A DNA stretch of 64,000 bases from Cololabis saira (lineage: Eukaryota > Chordata > Actinopteri > Beloniformes > Belonidae). The stretch spans positions 3,906,625-3,970,624 of the forward strand of contig NC_084599.1 of the NCBI RefSeq assembly GCF_033807715.1, in the 5' to 3' direction. Below are positions 10,819 through 21,079 of this stretch, piece by piece (position 1 is the stretch's first letter; each line of letters opens with the position of its first letter). The translations under genes and the position numbers were made by a program. Under the pieces are notes generated by a model. That model worked only from the letters and a program-made list of their open reading frames with translations, had not been told where the DNA came from and made no database searches.

Positions 10819-11537
10819 TACTACAACTGGTACTATAACTGGTACTATAACTGGTACTATAACTGGTACTACTGGTACTACTGGTACTATAACTAGTACT
10901 ATAACTGGTACTATAACTGGTACTATAACTAGTACTATAACTGGTACTATGACTGGTACTAAAACTGGTACTATTGGTACTATAACTGATATTATAGCTG
11001 GTATAACTGGTACTACAACTGGTACTATAACTGGTACTACTGGTACCACAATTGGTACTATAAGTAGTACTACAACTGTTACAATAACTGTTACTATAAC
11101 TGGTACTATAACTGGTACAACTGGTACTACAACTGGTACTACCTGTACTATAACTGGTACTACTAGTACTATAACTGGTACTATAACTGAGACTACAGCT
11201 GGTACTACAACTGGTACTATATCTGGTACTATAACTGGTACTACAGCTGGTACTACTGGTACCACAACTGGAACTACAATTGGTACTACTGGTACTATAA
11301 CAGGTACTACAGGTACTATAACTGGTACTAAAACTGGTACTAAAACTGATACTATAACTGGTACTATAACTGGTACTACAGTTGGTACTACTGGTACTAC
11401 AACTGGTACTACAATTGGTACTACAGGTACTATAACTGGTACTATAACTGGTACTATAACTGGTACTAAAACTGGTACTATAACTGGTACTAAAACTGGT
11501 ACTATAACTGGTACTATAACTGGTACTACTGGTACTG
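10819..11537. repeat. 12-bp satellite array, block 4
   Basis: ACTGGTACTATA-type units that keep variant words found in blocks 2 and 3 (ACTATTGGTACT, ACTGATATTATAGCTGG, GTACCACAATTGG). It is thus a diverged copy of the same higher-order unit, not an independent array. No 21-bp block follows it. Confidence 0.93.
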
Positions 11538-12012
11538 AATGAATAATGATCTCTGTAAAGCGCTCTGGGTGCCTTGAAGGGCGCTATATAAATCCAAGTC
11601 ATCATTATTATCATTAACTCCTTCTCCACTGTGGAGGTGAGGAGAGAGGAGGCCACCTTAAGGGAATTCCATTGGCTACTGAGAGAAGGACCAGCCCAAC
11701 GATCCAGAGCCTGTCTGCAAATACAAGTCACTACACGCTACGCAATGGGAGGACACTCACACAACCTGCGAGTCACACAAAAGGCACCAGATGTCGTTCC
11801 TCCCGAGAGCGTACAAGCTTTATCAGAAGTAAAACAATTTTTTTTTGGCATTGTTTTACTATATTTATTTATATTTATTACTATATTTATTTATTTCTTT
11901 TGTTGTTGTTGTTTTTGTTGTTTTTTCAATAGAGCGGTCCTCTTTTGTCAAAGTGTAAGAAACATCATTATTCATATTGTTATGCAATGATGTATCTCAG
12001 ATAAACTTGAAC
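11538..12012 (+). pseudogene. Two LINE 3'-end fragments
   Basis: First, 11540-11615 holds a retroelement tail (GTAAAGCGCTCTGGGTGCC, GCGCTATATAAATCC, then ATTATTATC). Second, 11640-12012 encodes a LINE C-terminus with a frame change: HYTLRNGRTL in one frame and SFLPRAYKLYQK plus stop in another, ending near 11832. It is followed by an AT-rich 3' UTR and a (AACTTG)n tail near 12005. Confidence 0.5.
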
Positions 12013-12260
12013 TTGAACTTGAACAAATTTAAAAACAAATCTGCTGTGAGCTGGACAGTCCTGTCAGAAGTTGAGGCTGGAAAAAATAATTTATTTGGGG
12101 GCATTTCTTCCGATTTAAGCTGCATTGCATTATGGGTAATTTTCTTCTTTGCTTTGTGTTGCGTTCCATGAAGAGTTGTGATTGTATTATGATTGTAAGG
12201 GTTTGTGAATGTTTATGGGCAGCGTTAGTGCATCATTACTCTCCTTTTCTTGTTTGTATA
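12013..12260. other. No gene recognised
   Basis: About 250 bp between a LINE tail and a MITE. Nothing recognisable. Confidence 0.4.
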
Positions 12261-12990
12261 TTAAAGGTATTGTGACATGAAAAACCCATTTTTCTTGATT
12301 TTTTGTGTTTTGTTGGGTGTCTTGACATCAATTACACCCAAAAAACAACGAACTTTTAACATTCGGTGTATTGTGTGCTTTCTGGGATTTTCCGCATAAC
12401 TATGCAAAAACGGCGCATCTGGTTTGGTGGCGGGCCGTGACGTCAAGGCCCGCTAAATCACCGCCCCCTCCACCCAGCTCCCTGCCTCCTCTCCTCTCCA
12501 GCGCACCATAAAGGCTGATTTATGGTTCCGCGACGCGCACTATACGCTGAACCCTACGGCGTAGGCTCTGCATCGATTTAACGCTGAACCATAAATCAGG
12601 CTTAACACGGAGCTGTTTAGAGCCTCTTCTGTTCGCATCACCGGAGGACAACTGCTAAAAAGACCCGCGGCCACTGACTGGACTTAAGATAAGGTGACAC
12701 TGCTGCTTGCATGCCTTTATTTTTATGATTGTTTGCCTGTCGCTCCCGGCTTAACTCTCCGACGCCGCTGTGAGCGTATGGCTGGAGGAGGAGCGGGGCA
12801 ATGATTGACAGGAAAGGGGGAAAAGGAAGCGTTTTTCACGGCGCAAAAAAACACCGTCATAAAAAGCCAGGAATGGAGTACTGGAGTGAAGTTTTTCTTG
12901 TTACACCGTTTTAGACACATTTGAGGGATGTTGGCCAAGACTTTTAATAGTGTTAAAAGCATGTTAAAAATGATGTCACAATACCTTTAA
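12261..12990. mobile_element. TTAA-flanked MITE with AGGTATTGTGACAT ends
   Basis: TTAA stands at 12261-12264 and 12987-12990. Just inside are 14-bp perfect terminal inverted repeats, AGGTATTGTGACAT and its complement. A TTAA target is characteristic of piggyBac and Kolobok elements. It is about 720 bp with no transposase, so nonautonomous. A second small element is nested at 12511-12604. Confidence 0.8.
12511..12604. mobile_element. Small nested hairpin MITE (GGCTGATTTATGGTTC ends)
   Basis: Starts GGCTGATTTATGGTTC and ends in GAACCATAAATCAGGC, an almost perfect inverted repeat around a CpG-rich centre. Flanks are TAA and TTA, compatible with a 3-bp TWA target. A partial relative lies near 23225-23290. 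Confidence 0.65.
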
Positions 12991-13149
12991 GAACTGACAC
13001 CTGACACCAGAAGTTAAGTTTGTGGGACGAAAAACGGCTCCTCGTTCAGCTTTACTGTCACGCGTATTGTATAATAACGGATTAAGCCCAATGTACACGT
13101 TTATTGAGTTTTACACATTGTGGACGTCCACGATCACTTCTTATTCTTG

Positions 13150-13345
13150 GTACCTGAACCAGCTGATGGTCCAGTCTTAGTCCTGGATCAGCAGGTCCAG
13201 ACTAAACCAGCTGATGGTCCAGTCTTAGTCCTGGACCAGCAGGTCCAGACTAAACCAGCTGATGGTCCAGTCTTCATCCTGGACCAGCAGATCCAGACTA
13301 AACCAGCTGATGGTCCAGTCTTAGTCCTGGACCAGCAGGTCGGTG
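13150..13345. repeat. 48-bp minisatellite, about 4 copies
   Basis: The unit contains CAGCTGATGGTCCAGTCTTA and CAGCAGGTCCAGACTAAAC, repeated with few changes. The open frames across it follow from a period divisible by three and are not taken as coding. Confidence 0.9.
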
Positions 13346-13640
13346 TGATCTGATCATCAGCAGGTTCCTCTAACGGAGCCAAAGCTCCATCAGGATTTGC
13401 AGGTTCCATCGTTGAGCTCCTTTAGTTGTTTGTTCAGATCATGTGGTTGATTGTGAGATTGTTGCAGCTCCACTCTTGTGTAATTTATCTGGTGATGTGG
13501 GGACTGTCATGTCCTTCACATGGTCGTAAACTTATTGTTGACGTTACGTTTCCTCATATTCTGCACTTCACTGCATCACCAGTGAGTGTCGCCAACAGAC
13601 AAAACCTCAGAAAGGTGCGTAAACCAGCCTTGGTGTGTGC
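13346..13640. other. No gene recognised
   Basis: About 300 bp without recognisable coding or repeat content. Confidence 0.35.
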
Positions 13641-13755
13641 GTGAAAGACCGCAACTTTCTACGTTCAAATCAATTTTCGAATATCCGACCGTGAGCGTAG
13701 AAAGTGGCGTACACACGTTTTTTGTGCGCCGCACATTTTGTACATGAGGCCCCAG
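13641..13755. mobile_element. End of a DNA element (TACATGAGGCCCC terminus)
   Basis: The segment runs through GCGTACACACG-type words and closes with TTGTACATGAGGCCCC, the terminus of a common fish nonautonomous element. The opposite end was not found, so this is a partial copy cut by the hAT MITE that follows. Confidence 0.4.
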
Positions 13756-14056
13756 GTCCTAGAGAGCCGTAGTCCTGCATGTTTTGGATCAGGGGTAAGG
13801 AACCCTGGTCCTAGAGAGCCGTAATCCTGCATGTTTTAGATCAGGGGTAGGGAACCCTGGTCCTAGAGAGACGTAGTCCTGCATGTTTTGGATATCTCCT
13901 TGCATCAACACACCTGATTCTAATTAATGATCGTCACCAGCTTCTCATTCAGGTCTGTAAAAGTGTGTTAGTGACACAGTCCTTTGTATCAGGGTGTAAA
14001 GAAGCAGGTAAACATGCAGGACTGCGGCTCTCTAGGACCAGGGTTCCCTACCCCTG
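13752..14056. mobile_element. hAT-type MITE with tandemly repeated left end
   Basis: A 215-bp element at 13842-14056 begins CAGGGGTAGGGAACCCTGG and ends with the inverted counterpart CCAGGGTTCCCTACCCCTG. CAGGGGT ends are typical of hAT elements. Upstream, the left end is repeated in tandem with a 52-bp spacing (about 13752, 13790 and 13842), each copy with GTCCTGCATGTTTT. No 8-bp target duplication is evident. Confidence 0.7.
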
Positions 14057-14497
14057 CTTTGAAGCCACCAAAGTTAGCGGCTTCATGCTGCTTCCTCTTC
14101 GGTGGTCAAGCTCAATGAACTCCACGTGCTCCTTCAGGTGAAATCTCTGGAGATGCTTAATCAAATTGGTTGTTGTAGGTTGACGTTTTACTACCTCCTC
14201 TCGAAACACTGACTTTGCAAATATGGCAAGTTGCAGTCGCATGTGCTGGCTGAGGTAATGTGAAAAAATTCCATATCGCAGATCCTTAACCTCGCTCCAT
14301 TTTGAAAAGTGTAGACTTCCGCACGGCGTGCTGACATTACCCGACTAGCGCGTGATGACACTCACAGAGCACACATAGAATTAGAATTGAATAGATCTGC
14401 TCCTATGGATCGGCCCATTGTTACCGGTACCCGATTTAGAGTTTTTTTTCAATATCGGTGCCGATACAGATACCAAATATCGGATCGGTGCATCCCT
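14057..14497 (-). pseudogene. 5' part of a hAT transposon with BED finger
   Basis: The minus-strand start, near 14497, is GGGATGCACCGATCCGATAT, typical of the terminus of a large fish hAT family. Inward, at about 14242-14060, the minus strand encodes a BED-type finger region with TTNLIKHLQRFHLKEHVEF. The transposase body is absent because the element is cut at 14056 by the neighbouring MITE. Confidence 0.6.
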
Positions 14498-14564
14498 AAT
14501 AGTGATGTTTATTTTTCCATATGAATCCAGATGAAGCGTTCCAAACCAAAAAGAATGAGCCCTC

Positions 14565-14830
14565 TAACGCCTCGGACTCCCCCCGGAAGAGCTGGAGGAA
14601 GAGATGGAGGAAGAGATGGAGGAAGAGCTGGAGGAAGAGCTGGAGGAAGAGATGGAGGAAGAGCTGGAGGAAGAGCTGGAGGAAGAGCTGGAGGAAGAGA
14701 TGGAGGAAGAGCTGGAGGAAGAGATGGAGGAAGAGCTGGAGGAAGTGTCTGGGGTGAAGGAGGTCTGGGCATCCCTGCTGAGGCTGCTGCCCCCGCGACC
14801 CGGGAACGGATAAGCGGAAGAAGATGAGTG
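14565..14830 (+). pseudogene. RTE-like LINE C-terminal end with 12-bp coding expansion
   Basis: The plus strand reads a run of Glu-Met/Leu-Glu-Glu units, about 13 copies of GAGMTGGAGGAA at 14590-14745. It continues with [19 protein letters not shown] and stops near 14815. The same C-terminus, with its own expansion of the same 12-mer, closes the RTE-like LINE on the minus strand at 28640-28800. It is 5'-truncated. Confidence 0.7.
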
Positions 14831-15808
14831 AGTGAGTGTGTAAGTGTTTGCCTACTATAATTCTGATAAACAAAAAAAGATTAATGGAAGGGTTTGTTAT
14901 ACTGAATGTTTTGAACATTTCTAGATTTAAAAACTCAACTCTTTGCTCAATTATTCTTATTTTTTTTTTTGCTGTGATTCAATTTTGGGTTTTTGTTTGC
15001 TGTAATTATGACAAATGAGTCAACAACTGTGACTTCAGACCAGTGGACGGAGTATTAACACGGCATCTCAGGTCTAAACACCAGCTGTCAGGTGGCGATG
15101 CCCTCCCTTTTCAATCAGTTCACCTCACCGCTGCAGCTGTGGTTACAGGACTTCCTTACGACTTCCTTCCCTGAGAAGCTGGTTTCATATGGTGGTTTAG
15201 ATGTGTGTTCCCGTCCTCTAGCACCATTTGAAATCAGTGTTCTTGTGGAGAGCAGATCAGCTCCGGCAGTGAGGGAACCTCCTGAGGACGAGCTCGGGAC
15301 CGGAATCCCCTTACTTTCCCACCTACAGATAACTGATTTCCTCTGGTGCTTAGAGCCTTCTGCAGCCTCTAGCACCATTTGAAATCGGTTATGACACTGT
15401 GGATCAATGCATCTGAAACATCAGGAAATTGGAGAACAGTTTGGACGGTCATCAAAGCTGCTGTTCATTCAAACTACTGATTGCAACGTGGTTTATAATT
15501 AGTTTCTTGTGTTTCTGTACAAAGTGAGTTTCTAATCGCTTTTGAATTCACAGCAGCTGGTGGTTGCTGCAGTTCTCGGTTTTTACCGCTAGAGGACGCT
15601 GGAAGTCAAAGAATCTGCTTTTTTTCTTTTTTTTTAAACAAAACTTTATTGAAAATATACAAACTCAAAGAGGATAATGGACAAATATCAATTTAAATGC
15701 AATATGAAAAGAAAGGGAAAAAAGGGGATTCTTGTAAGGAATACAAAAACCAAAAAAAACAAGGCGCTCTAAGAATTAAAAGGTACATATGAATAACAAA
15801 ATGAATTA
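14831..15808. other. No gene recognised
   Basis: About 1 kb of unique-looking sequence. The word CTCTAGCACCATTTGAAATC occurs twice (about 15217 and 15367). The 15092-15382 stretch is open on both strands but shows no domain. From 15620 a T-rich run followed by AAACTTTATTGAAAATATAC may be a retroelement tail in minus orientation. Confidence 0.35.
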
Positions 15809-16236
15809 ACAGCTGCAACCAGCGATGAACGGGCCCTCGCTCGTGCAATTTTCACCAATAAAGGTCAAGTACTTAATACCGAGTCCGATGACATCACCGA
15901 CGACTTTCTATGTCAAACCATTCAAAAGTTATGGCAGAGAATAGGGACTATCACATATTGACCAATAAGAAAAAGGGGCGGGGTTAATTTGCACCATTTA
16001 AGGTTAAGGAGTAAAAACTGAGTCCGATGACACCACCCACGATTCTTTATGTCAAACCATTCAAAAGTTATGGCAGAAAGTAGGAACTATCAAATATGGA
16101 CCAGATGAAGGGTGGGCGCGCTTTTTGGTGTCTAGCGTCGCCACGGTAACGCTTTTGACTGAGAAAAGTAATGCGCATCGTCGCAGGATGGAGATGCACA
16201 TTTTGATGTATAACACACCTGGGTGCACGTTAATTA
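15809..16236 (-). mobile_element. Truncated copy of the AGCTGCAAGCAGC / TTAA repeat family
   Basis: The left end reads TTAA then CAGCTGCAACCAGCGATGAA and CGGGCCCTCGC, matching on the minus strand the right end of the full element at 36318-38696. It contains TATGTCAAACCATTCAAAAG units and ends within the TGTATAACACACCTGGGTGC block. TTAA abuts this copy too, supporting a TTAA target. Confidence 0.7.
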
Positions 16237-16364
16237 ATTTTCTGAGAAAGTCCTGTATTTACAAACCCAGGCATTAACCTGACTTCAAATCAACAGCCGT
16301 AAAAATGTTAATGATTTGATTTGATTGATTGAAACCTTTATTGTCCCCTCTGGGGAAAATCAAT

Positions 16365-17113
16365 TCAATTCAATTCAATTTTATTTATATAGCGTCTAAA
16401 ACAACAAAAGTTGTCTCCAGACGCTTTCCAGAGACCCAGAACATGAACCCCATCACTCTGCAAGAGGATTTTCCTAATTTTTGCAATATTACAGAGATGG
16501 AAAAATGCTATTTTACAAACCTGATTAACATATGGTTTAAACGACAATCCTAATCGAAAACAACACCAAGGTTTCTCACAGTTGCACTGGAAGCCATCGC
16601 AACACCATCTAATCCCTTCCTAAGATGCTCTGGACCAAGAATGATAACCTCTGTTTTATCTGAATTTAGAAGCAGGAAATTTCTGGACATCCAGTCCTTG
16701 ATGTCTCTAAGACATGCCTGAAGTTTAACCAACGGTTCTGTCTCATCCGGCTTCATAGACAAATAGAGCTGCGTATCATCAGCATAGCAATGAAAGTGTA
16801 TGCCGTGATTCTGGATTATACTTCCCAACGGCTGCATGTATAAACTGAACAAGATTGGCCCTAGCACTGAACCCTGCGGAACACCATAACAGACCCTTGA
16901 CTGTTCTGAAGAAACCTCATGTACATGAACAAACTGGAACCTGTCAGATAGATATGATTTAAACCAACGAAGAGCTGTCCCTTTTTCAGTTGACAAACAG
17001 CTCATGACATTCAAAAGAGGAAGACAAACAGAAAAACAGAGTCGACAATGCAACAATACATATAAACACCCTGCTGGTCCAACAAACACGAAGGGCTGGT
17101 AGTTGTTTTCCAA
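16365..17113 (-). pseudogene. L2-type LINE reverse transcriptase fragment
   Basis: The minus strand encodes RWFKSYLSDRFQFVHV, then [19 protein letters not shown], then HCYADDTQLYLS (catalytic YADD box) and LLLNSDKTEVIILG, closing at LGVVFD near 16550. The 3' portion of the protein is deleted. The tail at 16365-16545 (TTTATTTATATAGCGTCTAA, GTTGTCTCCAGACGCTTTCC) is shared with 43345-43550. 5'-truncated. Confidence 0.75.
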
Positions 17114-17124
17114 AGTGCATCATG

Positions 17125-17810
17125 TGCAGATAAAAGTCCAAGTCAGTTACCGATCAGCTCCAGCTCCAGGTGTCCCTGGGCCTGCAGGGCCTGGTTGGAG
17201 AGTCGGACTGCAGCTGGAATAAAACACTGTCCAAATCTCTCTGTGCTCTGACCGGGGAGGACAAATCTTTGGCTGAATTTGCTCCTCATCCCCGTCAGCT
17301 CCATGTGCAGTGGATGGGAGGGATTGGCCAACATGGCCGCCAGTTTTTTCCCCATCCTCGGTTCAGCCAGCACCTCCAGGCTGTCCAACCCAGTCCCCAC
17401 CACCGAGCTGGTCTTCTTCACCAGCTTGTTCAGCCTGGTAGTGTCCCTGGCACAGATGTTGCCTCCCCAACAGGCCACGGCCAAGAACAGGACACTGGAG
17501 ACACTGACTGGTAGAACATTCTCAGTAGCTTGTTACAAACGTTAAACGACCTCAGCCTTCTCAGGAAAAACATCCTGCTCTGCCCCTTCCTGATAAAAGC
17601 CTCGGTGTTGTCGGTCCAGTCCAGTTTGTTGTTAATGTGTACCCCCAGGTACCTGTAGGAGTCCACTCTTCCAACTTCCACTCCCTTGATGGTTATGAGG
17701 TCCCTCTCTTCCTTAAAGCTTTTTGTTTTACATGGAGGGACTTGCTTAAATAAAAACTGATATTTTATTTGTGTTTGACACAAAACTGAGGTATGGTATT
17801 TCATATTAGA
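17125..17810 (-). pseudogene. Rex/jockey-like LINE C-terminal half, frameshifted
   Basis: The minus strand reads VDSYRYLGVHINNKLDWTD, then RMFFLRRLRSFNVCNKLLRM. After a frame change near 17490 it reads VACWGGN, then PSHPLHMEL, then TERFGQCFIPAAVRLSN. The HPLHMEL segment is where the homologous satellite modules at 6610-10219 carry the 21-bp expansion, so this unexpanded relative shows the ancestral state. Both ends are truncated. Confidence 0.7.
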
Positions 17811-18345
17811 TAATGATCACAAATACTTTGCACTTGCACAGTCTTTATTATGTATGAAAAGGAGATGTGTCTCCATTACGGAGTTAAATTCTGGAATGAT
17901 GCCAACATAAATTTAAAAACATGTCATTCTCTTTTGGTTTTTAAGAAAATGGTTTGTAAAGCTATTTTTGAAGCTTATAAGTGCAATTCACTATCTGTAA
18001 ATGTTTCTTTGCTTTTCTATTGTTTCTTTGGCTTTTGTTGTTTATTTGCTTTTCTGTTGTTTCTTTGCTTTTCTATTCTCTTTTTGGTTTTCTGGAGGTC
18101 GGTAGCCACGAAAAATAAAGTTAATAATATAGGATAGGCTTTTATAAGCAGTTTGCTTCAGCCTATGCCTTTTCAGTCATTGTTCGACACATTTTTGGTT
18201 TTGTATGAAATGTTAATGCTGTGCACAATGTTTTTTTTTGGTGTTGTGTTTTGTGTTGTCATGACTGAATAAACTTCATTCATTCATTCATTCATTCATT
18301 CATTCATTCATTCATTCATTCATTCATTCATTCATTCGTTCATTC
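17811..18345 (+). pseudogene. LINE 3' end with (CATT)n tail
   Basis: The plus strand encodes CLHYGVKFWNDANINLKTC and FKKMVCKAIFEAYK, a typical LINE C-terminal GVKLWN motif. An AT-rich 3' UTR and a long (CATT)n tail at about 18278-18345 follow. 5'-truncated. Confidence 0.6.
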
Positions 18346-19439
18346 ATATTTATGGACTTCCAAACAAGATGAAATATGTGCCGTAGATTAAAACGTATTA
18401 AGGTGGTGCCAAGAAATCATCCGCCCTCTCCTAAAGATGAAGAAAGGGGACTGGAGTTGGGTCATGTCGACACTGGGTCAACATGTATGATTTCTCTGGC
18501 TCTGATATTTCAGTGTGTTATGGTAATCAAAATGTTTTTATGGAGGTTGTTTGGTTTGGCTTAGAATCATATTTAAGGTGATGTTATGAAACATAACTGG
18601 TTATTACAGACGGGTGGAGATAAGGGGTAAGTGACATTAAATACTTGCTGTTCTACAGGCCAAACTGCTTCAACTGTCTTGAGACGCTTTTCCAGAAAAC
18701 AATGTGCTTTTTGGCCCAAAAAAACCCCAAAAGCCTCAACTTTCAGCAAAGTACAGAGGACAAGTTCATATTTTGAGGAACATCTTCTGTTCGTGGCCCA
18801 GTGAAGACCGAGGACACAAACTCATGCATATTGTTTGTCTGAAGTCCACTGGTGGTGTCCAAGCCTCTGATACACACTTGGACAATAAGTGGACTTTTAA
18901 TAAACGACCATTTACCAGTCTTCAGTGTTCGATGGTAGTCGGAAGTCTATTAGGACGACAAAAGATAATCAAATGCCTTTAAAATGATTAAGTGATGCAT
19001 AACTGGGATGATGATACATAGATACATAGATCTAAAGAATTTATATTTAAAAAAAACTGTCTTCTAAAGAAAACGACTAAGAAACAGAAAAGCGGTTATA
19101 TGTGGATTATAAAGGTGTTTGCAAAATAAAGTACGCTAAAGAATTTATAAAGAAAAGAACTAAAGTGGCAGAAAGTAAATAAAATAATAGAAATGAGCTA
19201 ACAATTATTCTAAGAGTCAAGACAGAATATCATCATGGGATATTGGATAAGAATTAAACTGTTAGAGATGGAAACTACTCAATTCTGTCATTTTTAAACA
19301 TCTTGCCAGTTAAGCTTCCCAAAATGTTTAATTGTGAATGATAAAGATTATAAAATGATTGTGATGGCTAATCCTTTTAGCGTTTGTTGTTTTTTGTGAA
19401 TATAAAACAAGAACCGGCAGAAAGCAAAGCAATTCCTGG
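18346..19439. other. No gene recognised
   Basis: About 1.1 kb of AT-rich sequence with only short open frames and no domain. Possibly decayed retroelement DNA. Confidence 0.35.
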
Positions 19440-19960
19440 ATAGCAAATCACTCCACATTCTGTTCTGTTCCCTGGTTTTGCCTTATTTAAGTTACTGTTT
19501 AGAGGCTTGAGGAAAACGTATAAAAGTTCAACAAAAAGTGAACAACTATTCATACTGCGGAAAAGAGCCATAAGGATCATTCATAATGCTGGTTTTTGAG
19601 AACACACCAATTTATTATTCTTTAATTCTAAAATAATCACATTTTTTGACATAGTGGAATTCCAAACAGCACAATTCATGTATAAATCTAAGAACAACTG
19701 ATTACCATCTCACTTACAGGAAATGTTTTATGACAGAGAGGGGAGGTTTAATTTAAGGGGGACTCTAAATTTTAAGACTCGTCGAACACGAACAACAATG
19801 AAAAGATTTTCAATATCAGTCAGTGAGTTAAACTATGGAACAGAATGGATTCAGAATTAAAACAATGTCCAAACATTAACCAGTTTAAAAACAAATATAA
19901 AAACATGATTTTCACAACAAGGTACAAAGACGAAGAGGTTTAGCAGCTTTAGGGGCCTGA
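19440..19960 (+). pseudogene. LINE C-terminal fragment, decayed
   Basis: The plus strand gives, with stops and frame changes, RKRAIRIIHNAGF, then IVEFQTAQFMYKSKNN, then TTMKRFSISVSEL and QCPNINQFKNKYKNMIFTRY. This is a recognisable C-terminus of a jockey/CR1-like LINE. No intact ORF. Confidence 0.6.
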
Positions 19961-20040
19961 TATAACACTATTGGTGAACGGGTAGATCTGTTCATATTTA
20001 TGTACAGAAATGGGCAGCTAATTATATGTGTATGTATGCA

Positions 20041-20118
<78 letters not shown>
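20041..20118. repeat. (TG)n(TA)n microsatellite
   Basis: GTGTGTGTGT followed by about 65 bp of TATATA and then TGTATGTATG. The surrounding 19961-20552 is AT-rich and gene-free. Confidence 0.95.
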
Positions 20119-20129
<11 letters not shown>

Positions 20130-20552
20130 GTGTATGTGTGTGAATACGTGTGGATGTAGATATATATAGATATAGAGCAGATGGAGTTAATATAGAGATA
20201 GTATGGTGTAAATAAGTATATTTATTTTATATGGGCATGTGTGTACAAATATATAGAAATACTCAACTATGTGTGTGTATGTATAGGTAAGTGTGTGAGT
20301 ATAATTATAGTATAGTTAGTTAGTTATTATAAATACTAGTAAATAAATGATTAGTGAATGGGAGTAGAATTAAATAAGTTTACACTTCTTCCTACTCAAT
20401 TTTGCACGTGTAAATTAAGATATTAAATATTAAAGTATGAAATTATTTGTGATTCAGGTGTTCTGATGGGAACAGAGACAGACATGTACAGACTCAACTA
20501 TCAGTCCAACAGAGACAGTTTCTCTGACAGGAGGAGACTCTGGAGACTGAAC

Positions 20553-21079
20553 TCAACACAGAGACACTGAAGAACCAGAACCAATCCAGAACCCAGGATA
20601 GAGAGGTTCAGTGAATGTGGTGTTGAAGGTGTGGAGGAGGATCAATCTGTCAGAGGAGACGCTGTAGAAGGACAGAGTTCCAGCAGGAACGTCCACGTAC
20701 ACTGCTACTCTGTCAGAGACTGAGGAAGAGGAGGAGGAAGATGTTTCTCTCTTATTGTGATAGACACGGTAGCGACCATCATCATAACAGTTCAGACTCC
20801 AGGAATTATCGTTCATTCCAAACACACAGTCACCAGAGTTTCCTTTCCTGCTGATTCTTCTGTAACTCACTGATACAGTAACATCTCCTCTCCTCTGGAC
20901 CTCCCAGTAACAGTGACCCATCAGAACTTCTCTACACAGCAGCTGAGTATAGACATCAAATCTGTCTGGATGATCAGGATATGACTGATCCTCCCACACA
21001 AACATCATATTCCTGTTGTTGTCAGACAGTTTGATGCATTTGTTGACTGTGTTTGTGTCGATGGTGAGTTGACAGGAAT
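20553..21079 (-). CDS. NLRC3-like exon 13: PRY-SPRY (B30.2) domain and stop
   Basis: A 527-nt terminal exon after acceptor CTCCATCAG. It completes a Tyr codon and reads [20 protein letters not shown] (PRY), then [20 protein letters not shown] and [20 protein letters not shown], then [20 protein letters not shown] (SPRY), with stop at 20553-20555. The length of about 175 residues fits a whole B30.2 domain. A poly-Ser stretch (SSSSSSS) is encoded by a GAGGAA-rich tract near 20725. B30.2 domains in fish NLRs are thought to mediate recognition. That role is from the family, not from this sequence. Confidence 0.9.

Noticed and set aside
10682..11731. 349-codon minus ORF rich in Ser-Thr-Ser-Tyr
   Set aside because: Another frame of 12-bp block 4 plus an (ATT)n run. 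Not a gene.
12723..12962. 79-codon minus ORF
   Set aside because: Lies inside the TTAA-flanked MITE.
13120..13409. ORFs over the 48-bp repeat on both strands
   Set aside because: Period divisible by three, no domain, flanked by MITEs.
15092..15382. ORFs open on both strands of about 90 codons
   Set aside because: No recognisable domain, no splice or start context, and a repeated word nearby. Probably chance.
20553..21079. B30.2 exon as a separate TRIM or toxin-like gene
   Set aside because: The hinge exon, phases and LRR exons upstream tie it to the NLRC3-like gene, and no RING, B-box or other partner domain lies nearby.
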